Shown here in pieces: positions 35,044 through 44,016 of a DNA stretch of 64,000 nucleotides. Numbering within the stretch: the first letter of the stretch is position 1; every line of letters starts with the position of its first letter. The stretch is from Bacteroidales bacterium (GTDB taxonomy: Bacteria; Bacteroidota; Bacteroidia; Bacteroidales; F082), in contig JANJUV010000019.1 of NCBI GenBank assembly GCA_024710405.1, forward strand, positions 282,845-346,844. The letters run 5' to 3'. A model generated the notes under the pieces. That model worked only from the letters and a program-made list of their open reading frames with translations. It had not been told where the DNA came from and searched no databases. The translations under genes were made by a program, and so were the position numbers.

Positions 35044-35121
35044 ATGTATGATGTCAAAGACGTGTCGGGTCAGTTAATCTTCTTCACGACGATTACCGAT
35101 ATCAACTACATGAAAAGTTAG
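35044..35121 (+). CDS. Hypothetical 25-residue peptide
   Basis: ATG at 35044, stop TAG ending at 35121. The peptide reads MYDVKDVSGQLIFFTTITDI plus NYMKS. I recognise no family. It lies about 30 bases after a promoter-like sequence. It could be a true small protein, a remnant of a lost gene, or chance. Confidence 0.2.
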   Translation: MYDVKDVSGQLIFFTTITDINYMKS

Positions 35122-35150
35122 CCTAAAAGTTAAAATGTGCGCATTTCATT

Positions 35151-36473
35151 TTAATACTTGAGCCATTTCCAGAGTTCGGCATAAGAAACCTTTTTGCCAT
35201 ACATCAGAATGCCGGTACGATAAATTTTTGCAGCCAGCCAGGTGGTAAAAATGAAGCCGCCAATAAGCAAGGCCATGGAGAGCGCAAGTTCCCAAAGCGG
35301 CACGCCGAAAGGAATTCGCACCATCATAATGACCGGTGAAGTGAGCGGTATGATTGAAAACCAGAATGCAAGCGGGCCGTCAGGATTATTTACGATGAGA
35401 TTGGATAATACGATACCTAAAATCAGGGGAATTGATACTGGAAGCATGAATTGTTGGGTATCAGTTTCGTTATCCACAGCTGAACCAATGGCAGCAAATA
35501 GTGCTGCATAAAGGAGATACCCTCCAAGGAAGTAAAAGATGAAACTGAAGATCATTGTCCCGAAATGAATCGAACTAATCACTTCCATCACTTGCTTAAC
35601 ACCATCCTGTCCTCTGTCTTCCTGAAGAATCGTTTCGGTTTGTCCACCGATGACCGATCCTTGTCCAAAAACATCAGCACCCTTCTGTACTTCCATTCCA
35701 GCCACTGATACAAACAACAAATAGATAATTCCTGTAAGTAAAACCCATAACAGAAACTGAGTTAGGCCGACTAAAGCAACTCCGACAATTTTGCCCATCA
35801 TCAACTGGAATGGTTTGACGGAGGAAATAATAACTTCAACGATACGATTTGTTTTTTCTTCAATAACACCGCGCATGACCTGCGAGCCAAACAGGAAGAT
35901 GAAAAAATAAATCAGTATGGCCGAGAATATGCCAAGGGCAACTTCAACTTCAGTGAATGAACGGGTTTCGCCTCCATCCTCGTCGAGCCTGATGGTAACA
36001 ATGTTGATGTTGGTTTTTGCGGATTTAATCACATCAGGATCAATACCTGATGCCATTAGTTTGCGGTTCTCCACTTCAGTCTTCATGACGTTTCTGACAT
36101 ACGACCTCATGTTCATGGAGGCCTGTCGAATACTGAACAACTCGGCGTTGACAGGGATGTTTAGATCGGGACGGGGAATGTACAGCAAGGCGTCATAGAC
36201 ACCGGCTTTCAGATTTTCTTTTTCGGTATTCAGATCGTTGAAAACATATTCAAAACTCAGATTGTCACCTTTTTCAAACTTACCCATGAACCATCCTGTT
36301 TCGTCGAGAATGGCCACTTTTCGTTCACTGAGATCAGAGAGTGAGGCTAAATATACCGGCACAATCATTAGTGCAGCCATAAGTATGGGCCCCAGAAAAG
36401 TCATGATGATAAAACTGCGCTTCATGACCCTGGTGAGGTATTCGCGTTGTATAATCAATGCAATTTTATTCAT
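35151..36473 (-). CDS. ABC-2 type transporter permease (NatB-like)
   Basis: 440 residues: one helix near the N-terminus (FIIMTFLGPILMAALMIVPVY), an extracytoplasmic domain (about 50-185), then five or so helices including LIYFFIFLFGSQVMRGVIEEKTNRIVEV and LGGYLLYAALFAAIGSAV. The motif VIEEKTNRIVEVIISSVKPFQLMMGK is shared by NatB/YhaP-type exporters; no more than part of it is quoted as evidence of the ABC-2 group. Forms an exporter with the ATPase encoded 1 base upstream. Substrate unknown. Confidence 0.88.
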   Translation of the reverse strand: MNKIALIIQREYLTRVMKRSFIIMTFLGPILMAALMIVPVYLASLSDLSERKVAILDETGWFMGKFEKGDNLSFEYVFNDLNTEKENLKAGVYDALLYIPRPDLNIPVNAELFSIRQASMNMRSYVRNVMKTEVENRKLMASGIDPDVIKSAKTNINIVTIRLDEDGGETRSFTEVEVALGIFSAILIYFFIFLFGSQVMRGVIEEKTNRIVEVIISSVKPFQLMMGKIVGVALVGLTQFLLWVLLTGIIYLLFVSVAGMEVQKGADVFGQGSVIGGQTETILQEDRGQDGVKQVMEVISSIHFGTMIFSFIFYFLGGYLLYAALFAAIGSAVDNETDTQQFMLPVSIPLILGIVLSNLIVNNPDGPLAFWFSIIPLTSPVIMMVRIPFGVPLWELALSMALLIGGFIFTTWLAAKIYRTGILMYGKKVSYAELWKWLKY

Positions 36474-36474
36474 T

Positions 36475-37401
36475 TCACTTGGGTTTAGTCTGGTTCACCA
36501 GTTTAATAAAAATATCATTCATGGAAGGCATCTTCTCACTGAAACCCTTTATCACGCCTTGTCTGGCAAAATATTCTATCAGTTCGTTTGGCTTTTCAGA
36601 ACCGTCTGCCTGAATGGTAAAGTTTACAGTGCCATCGTTTTCGGTCCTGCTGTCAGAAACAATGAATCGTTGAGGAAGAAATTCAACCGGATTTTTATGC
36701 AGATCCATCATTGAAATCATGTAGGCATGTGTACGGTGCTCGTTCTTAACATCTGTAACACGTCCCTCTATGATTTTACGGCTACTGTTGATTAAAGTAA
36801 TATGACTGCAGAGTTCCTCGACCGAGGCCATGTTGTGTGTAGAGAATAATATTGTAGAACCGTTGTTGCGCAGGTTAATAATTTCGTCTTTAAGCAGGTT
36901 AACGTTGATGGGATCAAAACCACTGAAAGGTTCATCAAAGATCAGCATATCAGGCTGGTGGATTACTGTGACAATAAATTGGATCTTTTGTTGCATTCCT
37001 TTACTAAGTTCTTCCACCTTTCTGTTCCACCATGCTGTAATTTCGAATTTCTCAAACCATTCGCCAAGTCTTTTGCGGGCATCACGCTTGCTGATTCCTT
37101 TGAGTTGTGCAAGATACAGAGCTTGTTCACCGACCTTCATTTTTTTATAAAGCCCCCTTTCTTCGGGCAGGTAGCCTATAACTGCGGTGTCCGAAGGTTT
37201 CATGGGTTTACCATTCAGCAATAGTTCACCCTCGTCAGGAGCTGTAATTTGGTTAATAATTCTGATCAGCGATGTTTTCCCCGCGCCGTTTGGTCCGAGC
37301 AAACCATAAATACTTTGTTGAGGCACACTGATGCTCACCTTGTCGAGGGCCAGGTGGTGTGCATATCTTTTGCTTACCTGACGGGTTTCAAAAAAAATCA
37401 T
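36475..37401 (-). CDS. ABC transporter ATP-binding protein (NatA-like)
   Basis: 308 residues. Walker A GPNGAGKT (36-43), ABC signature LSKGMQQK, Walker B MLIFDEPFSGFDP, and the H-loop LFSTHNMASVEELC; the last 90 residues are a C-terminal extension typical of NatA/YhaQ ATPases. Pairs with the downstream permease. It lies 13 bases after dnaJ, so it may be co-transcribed with the heat-shock genes. Confidence 0.92.
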   Translation of the reverse strand: MIFFETRQVSKRYAHHLALDKVSISVPQQSIYGLLGPNGAGKTSLIRIINQITAPDEGELLLNGKPMKPSDTAVIGYLPEERGLYKKMKVGEQALYLAQLKGISKRDARKRLGEWFEKFEITAWWNRKVEELSKGMQQKIQFIVTVIHQPDMLIFDEPFSGFDPINVNLLKDEIINLRNNGSTILFSTHNMASVEELCSHITLINSSRKIIEGRVTDVKNEHRTHAYMISMMDLHKNPVEFLPQRFIVSDSRTENDGTVNFTIQADGSEKPNELIEYFARQGVIKGFSEKMPSMNDIFIKLVNQTKPK

Positions 37402-37414
37402 AGGTTGATGTTTA

Positions 37415-38557
37415 TCAGGAGAAAAAATCCTTCATTCGGTCAAAATAACTTTTTTCGGAAGCTGTCGGATTTGGTTTGAAGTTGACGGAATCACGAAGTT
37501 TTTCAAGTATAGCTTTCTCCTCTTTGCTCAGGTCTTTTGGTATCCAGACGTTGATATTTATCAGCAGGTCACCGCTGCCATAACCGTTCACTGACGGAAG
37601 CCCTTTTCCTTTAAGCCTCAGTATTTTGCCTGGTTGTGTTCCGGGTGCAATTTTCACTCTTGCTTTCCCATCCACTGTTGGAACATCAACCTGAGTGCCC
37701 AGCGCTGCGTCTGAAAAACTAATGAATAGATTGTGAAGCAGATTGTTCCCGTCGCGTTCAAGTTCGGAATGCTTTTCTTCTTCAATGAGCACAATCAGGT
37801 CACCCGGTATACCGGCTCTGGCACCTGCATTACCTTTACCACTCACCGAAAGTTGCATTCCCTCGGCTACTCCTGCGGGAATATTAAGTGTGATTATGTC
37901 GTCTTCCTTGACCACTCCGTTCCCATGACAACTGGTGCATGGCTTTGTAATGCTGCGTCCCTCGCCTCCGCATGAAGGGCATGTTGAGGTTGTCTGCATT
38001 TGACCCAGAAAGGTGTTGGTGACACGAGTGACATGCCCCGAACCATGACAGGTATTGCATGTGGCATAGGATGTGCCGCTATCTGCACCGGTGCCCCTGC
38101 ATACTTTGCATGAAACATATTTGCTGACTTTGATCTTTTTCTCAACCCCGGTTGCAATTTCCTGCAGGTTAAGTCTGACCTTGACTCTGAGATTGGATCC
38201 TTTATTGACACGTCTTCCTCGCTGGGATTGTCCTCCAAAACCGCCAAAAGCCCCACCGAAAATATCTCCGAACTGGCTGAATATATCATCCATTGACATT
38301 CCACCACCAAATCCACTGCCGCCTGAAGTTCCGCCCATACCGGCATGGCCGTAACGATCATACCGTGCACGCTTGTCAGGATCACTCAACACTTCGTAGG
38401 CCTCGGCAGCTTCCTTAAACATGTCTTCAGCATGCTTATCGTCCGGGTTTTTATCGGGATGATACTTAAGAGCCATCTTCCGATAAGCTTTTTTGATATC
38501 GTTTTCAGTGGCATTTTTATCCACTTCAAGAACCTCGTAATAATCTCGTTTAGACAT
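37415..38557 (-). CDS. dnaJ: Chaperone protein DnaJ
   Basis: 380 residues: J-domain with HPD (33-35), a Gly/Phe-rich region (about 75-115), four zinc-binding repeats ([32 protein letters not shown]) and the C-terminal substrate domains. It stimulates DnaK ATPase and delivers unfolded proteins. grpE lies 20 bases upstream; dnaK is not in the window. No CIRCE element is seen upstream of grpE. Confidence 0.97.
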   Translation of the reverse strand: MSKRDYYEVLEVDKNATENDIKKAYRKMALKYHPDKNPDDKHAEDMFKEAAEAYEVLSDPDKRARYDRYGHAGMGGTSGGSGFGGGMSMDDIFSQFGDIFGGAFGGFGGQSQRGRRVNKGSNLRVKVRLNLQEIATGVEKKIKVSKYVSCKVCRGTGADSGTSYATCNTCHGSGHVTRVTNTFLGQMQTTSTCPSCGGEGRSITKPCTSCHGNGVVKEDDIITLNIPAGVAEGMQLSVSGKGNAGARAGIPGDLIVLIEEEKHSELERDGNNLLHNLFISFSDAALGTQVDVPTVDGKARVKIAPGTQPGKILRLKGKGLPSVNGYGSGDLLININVWIPKDLSKEEKAILEKLRDSVNFKPNPTASEKSYFDRMKDFFS

Positions 38558-38577
38558 GTTTGGTTGTTATTGAATGA

Positions 38578-39162
38578 TTAACTGCCCACAACCACTCGTG
38601 CAAATCTGATAACCTTGCCCCCCAGCATGTATCCTTTCTGAATCACGTCTATTACTTTCCCTTTCTGGCTTTCGTCGGGCGCAGGAATATTGGTGAGTGC
38701 TTCATGAAAATCGGTATTGAATTCTGCTCCTTTTGCATCAATTGATTCAAGACCCTTTTCTTTAAGAATCTTTGACAACTTGTTATAAATTAATATAATA
38801 CCCTCCAAAACCGGATTGCCGGCTGTATCGTTGTGCATCATTTCGATTGCACGCTCCATATCATCCAATACCACAAGCAGGCTTTTTATGATGTCTTCTG
38901 AAGCGGTTTTTGTAAGTTCCGTTTTCTCTTTTAAAGTTCTTTTGCGAAAATTGTCAAAGTCAGAAAACAAGCGAAGGTATTTATCGTTTAGTTCTTCATT
39001 TTTCGCTTTCATTTCTGCGATTACAGCATCATTTTTCCTGTCCTTGCGGCTTTTCTTGTCTTTTTTTGATGAAGTATCGTTGCCGGTTTGTTCTTCCGTG
39101 TCAAAGCTGATGTCTTCAAATTCTTCTGCTTGCCCCTCATTACGCTCTTCCATGTCTTTCAT
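38578..39162 (-). CDS. grpE: Nucleotide exchange factor GrpE
   Basis: 194 residues. An acidic and Lys-rich N-terminal half with a long coiled coil (ELNDKYLRLFSDFDNFRKRT), then the beta-domain with VIDVIQKGYMLGGKVIRFARVVV at the C-terminus, the GrpE signature. It releases ADP from DnaK. A second ATG at 39153 is a possible start. First of grpE-dnaJ. Confidence 0.95.
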   Translation of the reverse strand: MKDMEERNEGQAEEFEDISFDTEEQTGNDTSSKKDKKSRKDRKNDAVIAEMKAKNEELNDKYLRLFSDFDNFRKRTLKEKTELTKTASEDIIKSLLVVLDDMERAIEMMHNDTAGNPVLEGIILIYNKLSKILKEKGLESIDAKGAEFNTDFHEALTNIPAPDESQKGKVIDVIQKGYMLGGKVIRFARVVVGS

Positions 39163-39240
39163 TAATTATTATGTTGAACAATACGCTCATCTGTAGCAAT
39201 TTTTTTGCCAAGTCCAATATGATTGTCAAATTGGCAGGAA

Positions 39241-40551
39241 TCAGACAATACGTTCAATGGCTGCACCCAAATTTTGTAACCGGATATCAATATACTGATA
39301 TCCTCTGTCGATCTGATCGATATTATCGATGATACTAATGCCATCTGCCGAAAGCGCGGCAATCAGCAATGCAACACCAGCACGGATGTCGGGCGAACTC
39401 ATCCGGATTCCGCGGAGAGGATGTTTGCGGTCAAGTCCTATTACATTTGCTCTGTGTGGGTCGCATAAAATGATTTGTGCCCCCATGTCAATGAGTTTGT
39501 CGACAAAGAAAAGCCTGCTTTCAAACATTTTCTGATGTATCAGTACTGCACCTTTAGCCTGAGTTGCAACAACGAGAACTATACTGATCAGGTCAGGTGT
39601 AAAACCTGGCCAGGGAGCATCGGCAATTGTCATGATGCTGCCATCCATGAAGGTTTCAACCTCGTAGTGATCATGGCTGGGTATATGAATATCATCATTT
39701 GTGATATCCATTTTTATGCCCAGACGGCTGAATACATCCGGTATTATTCCAAGATGGTCTATTCCGGCATTTCTTATGGTGATGTCTGCTCCGGTGAGTG
39801 CAGCCAGTCCGATAAAACTCCCCACTTCAATCATGTCTGAAAGCAGTCTGTGTTCAGTGCCTGACAACCGGTCAACACCTTGTATAGTCAGCAGGTTGGA
39901 ACCGATTCCTTCTATTTTGGCGCCCATCCTGTTCAACATCCGGCATAACTGGGCTAGATAAGGCTCGCAAGCGGCATTGAAAATGGTGGACTGTCCTTGT
40001 GCAAGCACTGCTGCCATAACAACATTTGCAGTGCCCGTAACCGAGGCTTCATCAAGAAGCATATAGCATCCTTTCAGCCCTCTACTGGCTTCCACTTTGA
40101 AGAGCCCCTGTGTATCAGCTTCGGTAAAATATGCCCCGAGCTTTTGCAATCCGATGAAATGGGTATCCAATCGCCTTCTTCCGATTTTGTCTCCGCCGGG
40201 TTGAGGAATAAAAGCCATTCCGAAGCGGGCAACTAATGGTCCCAGTACCATGATACTTCCTCTGAGCTTAACGGCGCGCTGAACAAAGTCCTGACTCTGA
40301 AGATAATCCATGCTTATATTGGCTGCCCTAATTTTTACCGATGATCTTGAGTGGCGTTCAACTTCAGCTCCCATCGCTCCGATCAGGTCGATGAGGTTAT
40401 TTACGTCTTGAATGTCGGGCAGATTTGTGATAATAACTTCCTGATCCGTTAGCAAGGTTGCGCTGATGATCTGTAGCGCCTCATTTTTGGCACCCTGTGG
40501 CTCTATTGTGCCTGATAGTTTCTGCCCTCCGGTGATTTTAAATGAACTCAT
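39241..40551 (-). CDS. murA: UDP-N-acetylglucosamine 1-carboxyvinyltransferase MurA (Asp variant)
   Basis: 436 residues, EPT-fold. Lys in GAKNEAL (22) is the conserved active-site Lys. The catalytic-loop Cys of E. coli MurA (Cys115 in PGGCAIG) is Asp121 here (PGGDKIGRRRLDTHF). MurA transfers enolpyruvate to UDP-GlcNAc, the first committed step of peptidoglycan synthesis. The Cys-to-Asp form is active and known to be insensitive to fosfomycin in other bacteria. The coding sequence at 40189-40191 gives GAC. Confidence 0.95.
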   Translation of the reverse strand: MSSFKITGGQKLSGTIEPQGAKNEALQIISATLLTDQEVIITNLPDIQDVNNLIDLIGAMGAEVERHSRSSVKIRAANISMDYLQSQDFVQRAVKLRGSIMVLGPLVARFGMAFIPQPGGDKIGRRRLDTHFIGLQKLGAYFTEADTQGLFKVEASRGLKGCYMLLDEASVTGTANVVMAAVLAQGQSTIFNAACEPYLAQLCRMLNRMGAKIEGIGSNLLTIQGVDRLSGTEHRLLSDMIEVGSFIGLAALTGADITIRNAGIDHLGIIPDVFSRLGIKMDITNDDIHIPSHDHYEVETFMDGSIMTIADAPWPGFTPDLISIVLVVATQAKGAVLIHQKMFESRLFFVDKLIDMGAQIILCDPHRANVIGLDRKHPLRGIRMSSPDIRAGVALLIAALSADGISIIDNIDQIDRGYQYIDIRLQNLGAAIERIV

Positions 40552-40661
40552 GCTGGGATTATTTGATTGAACTTTCAGTCAAGTAATTGTAAAAGGTGCT
40601 ATTGCCAAGCCTGTTGCAACCAATAAGGTGGCAGCATTTTGCGTAAATCATTGAAGCCGGG

Positions 40662-41309
40662 TTATCTGGGACGTGGATTTCTGCGCTGGAATCCCTGATT
40701 CATCTCCTTTTTGTTGTTGAATTTTTTCTTTCTGTTAACAACAGGTTGGGGATTTCGCTGTATAACCTCACTGGCTGCCACAAGCTTTGTTTCAGCCGGT
40801 AATTTCAATCGTCCGTTGGACAACTCGGTCAGATTTTCAGCTATGGTCGCATCAGACACAGTATCTTTATTCCAGTTGAGGTAAGATTTTTTCATCTGAT
40901 TGGCAATCCCAAGAGCAAAAGCATTTTTCTCATCGCCATCTTCATATGCTGATGCTTTCTCGATCAGGTCGATAATGTACCGACCATAATGACCAAACCT
41001 TATTCTTTTGCTTGAATAACCAACATGTTTTGGTTTTATGTTGAGTTTATCACGGCTTGGCGGTGGAAAAGGGCTGTCCACATCGAGTTTGAAGTCGGAA
41101 ATGATATGCAGATGGTCCCAAAGTTTATGCTTGTAGTCCTGCGCATCGCGTACCTGAGGATTCATCTGGGCCATTACGTTTACGATAAAATTTGCCGCGT
41201 GATTTCTTTTTTCGCGGTCTTCAATAGTAAGCAAATGCCTGATCATAATCTGAATGTTTCTGCCATATTCGGGGATGATCATTGACTCTCTGCCGGTGTT
41301 GTAATCCAT
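40662..41309 (-). CDS. DUF4290 domain protein
   Basis: 215 residues. DUF4290 signatures: EYGRNIQIMIRHLLTIEDREKR, NPQVRDAQDYKHKLWDHLH and AFALGIANQMKKSYLNWNKD. The last 35 residues are basic and rich in Asn, Arg and Lys (KKKFNNKKEMNQGFQRRNPRPR), suggesting nucleic acid contact. The family is confined to Bacteroidota and next to murA in many of them; function unknown. 110 bases upstream of murA. Confidence 0.9.
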   Translation of the reverse strand: MDYNTGRESMIIPEYGRNIQIMIRHLLTIEDREKRNHAANFIVNVMAQMNPQVRDAQDYKHKLWDHLHIISDFKLDVDSPFPPPSRDKLNIKPKHVGYSSKRIRFGHYGRYIIDLIEKASAYEDGDEKNAFALGIANQMKKSYLNWNKDTVSDATIAENLTELSNGRLKLPAETKLVAASEVIQRNPQPVVNRKKKFNNKKEMNQGFQRRNPRPR

Positions 41310-41392
41310 GAGCTTATATTAATAAGGTGTTATTGGATAGCTAGAAGAATAAACTGTTGTTATTCAGGCCTCAAAATTAATGTTTTTTTACA

Positions 41393-43735
41393 CTACTCAA
41401 TTATTTGTAATCTGGCAAATTTCAGAAGCAGTTGTTTTTGACCGAAGCCATTGAAATATACTGTTGCTTTCTTATCGGCTCCTTTTCCTTCTACACTGAT
41501 TACCTTGCCTGTTCCGAATTTCTGATGCAGTACAGTCATTCCGTTTTGTAAAGCTGCAGTATCTGACGCTTCGAACGGTTCGTCAGTTAATCCTGTATCA
41601 GGGTGCTGTGTAGTTTGAGTAACTGATGTGAAGTTGGATGTTGTTTTACTTATATTTGTCAGCCGTTTGTGTTTGGAATCAATATCCTGTGCCGGTGCTC
41701 TTCTGGGTTTGTCAATGAAAACTGGATCAATTTCTTCGATAAACCGGCTGGGTTCACTGATGGTAAGGTTGCCCCAGCGATAGCGGCTTTCGGCATAACT
41801 CAGTGTTAGCTTCAATTCAGCTCGTGTCACAGCAACATAAAACAGCCTTCGCTCTTCTTCCAGTTCTTCTCTGGTGCCAAGCGACTGAATGGATGGAAAT
41901 AGGTTTTCTTCAAGTCCGACAACATAAACGTAAGGAAATTCTAGTCCTTTGGCAGCATGGATCGTCATCAACCGCACATAATCGGTTTCGGTTTCGTCTT
42001 CTTTGTCTGCATCTGTGATCAGCGACACTTCTGACATAAACTCCTGAAGAAGTCTTGATACGGGTGAGTCGTCAGGTATATCATCCAGGCGGGGTTCCGG
42101 TTCTCTTGCGGTAAAGTCTTTTATGGCATTCAGAAGCTCTTCTATATTTTCAATCCTGCTGATGCCTTCAGGACTATCGTCTTCTTTTAAATCTTTCATT
42201 ATACCGACTGAAGAAGTGATGTGTCTCGCCAGATCGAATGCATTATGGGTATTGAGCATTGTCCTGAAACTGCTGATCATGGTTGTGAAATTGCTGATCC
42301 GAATGATGGTTGGCCGGTTGATCTGGCTATTGTAGTTTTGAATGTTACAGGCTACATCCCAAAGGCTTTTCTGGTTTTGATCGGCAAGTACCATAATCCG
42401 TTCAATGCTTGTTTTGCCAATCCCTCTGGCGGGATAATTAATGATGCGCAGAAAAGCTTCTTCATCATGCGGATTGATCGTCAGGCGGAAATAGGCCAGC
42501 AGATCCTTTATCTCTTTTCTGCTGTAGAACGATAATCCGCCATATATTCTGTAAGGTATGTTTTGCTTGCGCAGTGCTTCTTCAAAAGTCCTTGATTGTG
42601 CATTAGTGCGGTAAAGGATCACAAAATCATTGTTCATTCGCTGATGGGCCATTTTATTTCCGAATATAGAATTAACCACCAGCGTTGCCTCTTCCTGATC
42701 CGAAGTAGCCCTGAGTAATGTAATCAACTCACCTCCTTCATTTTCAGTCCAAATGGTTTTTCTGATCTGGTCTTTGTTGTAGCCGATAACTTTGTTTGCT
42801 GCGTCTACAATTGTTTTGGTCGACCTGTAGTTTTGTTCCAGACGAAATATCTTGTGGTCTGGGTAGTCGTCCTTGAAGTTGAGTATGTTGCGTATATTGG
42901 CGCCCCTGAAAGCATAAATACTTTGTGCATCGTCACCTACAACACAAATGTTCTCATGCAGGGCTGCCAGCTTCTTAAGGATAAGGTATTGGGCATGGTT
43001 TGTGTCCTGATATTCATCAACCAGAACATATCTGAATTTATGCTGATACTTGTACAAAACTTCCGGAAAATCTCTGAACAATAAATTGGTGTTGAACAAC
43101 AAGTCGTCGAAATCCATGGCATCTGACCGTCTCAGACGTGCATTATAGGCTTGAAAAATTTCACCGATCATTATCTTGCCACTACGTTGATCAGAAGTTC
43201 TGATTTCGGAATCATTAATATAATCGGTTGCTGAATAAAGGTTTGATTTGGCACTCGAGATCCTATGGAGTACATATGAAACGGGATAAACTTTGGTATC
43301 GAGGTTAAAATCACTGATGATTGCCTTAATCAGTCTTTTACTGTCGTCGGTATCGTAAATGGTGAAGTTGGAGGAATATCCGAGATTATGTCCGTCGATC
43401 CTCAGAATTTTGGAGAAAACAGAGTGAAAAGTACCCATCCACACATTACGTCCTTCCGTTGACCCTATCAGTGCCATAACCCGTTCTTTCATTTCCCGGG
43501 CGGCTTTATTCGTAAACGTAAGGGCCAGAATGTGAAACGGGTCAACTCCTAATCTGATCAGGTGTGCTATGCGGTATGTTAGTGCTCTGGTTTTGCCCGA
43601 ACCGGCACCGGCGATGATCATTACCGGGCCTTCAGTACACTGTACAGCTTGTTTTTGTGCTTCGTTAAGATGATGGAGAATGTCGCTCAAAGTATTAATT
43701 AATTTTGTCCGCAAAGCTAACCTTTTTGGACGCAT
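41393..43735 (-). CDS. ATP-dependent DNA helicase, UvrD/PcrA family
   Basis: 780 residues from the ATG at 43735. Superfamily 1A motifs: Walker A AGAGSGKTR (42-50), DEYQDT, GDDAQSIYAFRGA, QNYRST, TIHAAKGLEFPYVYVVGLEE and VAVTRA. The C-terminus has the Tudor-like VLHQKFGTGKVISVEGKG seen in PcrA. It unwinds DNA 3' to 5' in repair. A TTG at 43690 would give MSDILHHLNEAQKQAVQ, a better fit to PcrA starts; a -7 box at 43712-43719 then lies directly upstream, inside the longer frame. Confidence 0.92.
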   Translation of the reverse strand: MRPKRLALRTKLINTLSDILHHLNEAQKQAVQCTEGPVMIIAGAGSGKTRALTYRIAHLIRLGVDPFHILALTFTNKAAREMKERVMALIGSTEGRNVWMGTFHSVFSKILRIDGHNLGYSSNFTIYDTDDSKRLIKAIISDFNLDTKVYPVSYVLHRISSAKSNLYSATDYINDSEIRTSDQRSGKIMIGEIFQAYNARLRRSDAMDFDDLLFNTNLLFRDFPEVLYKYQHKFRYVLVDEYQDTNHAQYLILKKLAALHENICVVGDDAQSIYAFRGANIRNILNFKDDYPDHKIFRLEQNYRSTKTIVDAANKVIGYNKDQIRKTIWTENEGGELITLLRATSDQEEATLVVNSIFGNKMAHQRMNNDFVILYRTNAQSRTFEEALRKQNIPYRIYGGLSFYSRKEIKDLLAYFRLTINPHDEEAFLRIINYPARGIGKTSIERIMVLADQNQKSLWDVACNIQNYNSQINRPTIIRISNFTTMISSFRTMLNTHNAFDLARHITSSVGIMKDLKEDDSPEGISRIENIEELLNAIKDFTAREPEPRLDDIPDDSPVSRLLQEFMSEVSLITDADKEDETETDYVRLMTIHAAKGLEFPYVYVVGLEENLFPSIQSLGTREELEEERRLFYVAVTRAELKLTLSYAESRYRWGNLTISEPSRFIEEIDPVFIDKPRRAPAQDIDSKHKRLTNISKTTSNFTSVTQTTQHPDTGLTDEPFEASDTAALQNGMTVLHQKFGTGKVISVEGKGADKKATVYFNGFGQKQLLLKFARLQIIE
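43712..43719 (-). promoter_or_regulatory. Putative -7 element inside the 5' end of the helicase frame
   Basis: The minus strand reads TAGCTTTG (TAnnTTTG). A start of transcription near 43705 would lie downstream of the ATG at 43735, so only the TTG at 43690 could be used. No -33 box is clear. Confidence 0.35.
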
Positions 43736-43775
43736 GTAATATGTGCGTATTCGGGTTTAGTTCAAAACGCGATGT

Positions 43776-43919
43776 TTAATAACTTCTATCTAATGTCATC
43801 ACATCTTTTTTTTTGAGATCAAATATTTCAGCAAAGGCATCAGCACCTGTTTTGATCCATATTTCTTCCTCGAAAAGCATATAGCATAATATCAGTATGT
43901 TATGTGTCGAAATAGTCAT
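43776..43919 (-). CDS. Hypothetical small protein, 47 residues
   Basis: ATG at 43919, TAA ending at 43776. N-terminal half is hydrophobic (HNILILCYMLF); the second half is acidic then basic (FEEEIWIKTGADAF, EIFDLKKKD). Composition resembles a real protein more than a random frame, but I recognise no family and see no -7 box upstream. It fills half of the gap between the helicase and rpsL. Confidence 0.3.
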   Translation of the reverse strand: MTISTHNILILCYMLFEEEIWIKTGADAFAEIFDLKKKDVMTLDRSY

Positions 43920-43980
43920 GCAGAGATTGTTAGACAAATCTGAGCCTTGAAAAAAATGTTAGAATTTTGAGGGTAACTAC

Positions 43981-44010
43981 TTGGTAGAATGAAAAAAGTT
44001 TCTACCTTTG
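43981..44010 (+). promoter_or_regulatory. Promoter P1 of the rpsL ribosomal protein operon
   Basis: TTG (43981-43983), 19 bases, TACCTTTG (44003-44010): a full Bacteroidota consensus. The sequence TTTGCAGCCCCAATTGA that follows (from 44008) is shared exactly with the rRNA-type promoter at 63896-63912, pointing to a common growth-linked class. Confidence 0.75.
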
Positions 44011-44016
44011 CAGCCC

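Larger units (their letters stand above)
34804..35150. other. 347-base intergenic region between secDF and the ABC permease
   Basis: Holds the secDF promoter (minus) at 34855-34885, a plus-strand promoter-like pair, and a 25-codon open frame (35044-35121, plus). The direct repeat TCTTTGTAAAA occurs twice (near 35010 and 35034). No transposase, tRNA or terminator with a U-tract is visible. Confidence 0.6.

Noticed and set aside
34886..35150. Insertion sequence remnant
   Set aside because: No terminal inverted repeats, target duplication or transposase fragment can be recognised; only a short direct repeat and a tiny frame.
39206..39236. Terminator or operator between murA and grpE
   Set aside because: Only a 6-base inverted repeat (TGCCAA/TTGGCA) with a long loop; on the transcribed strand it is followed by A residues, not U.
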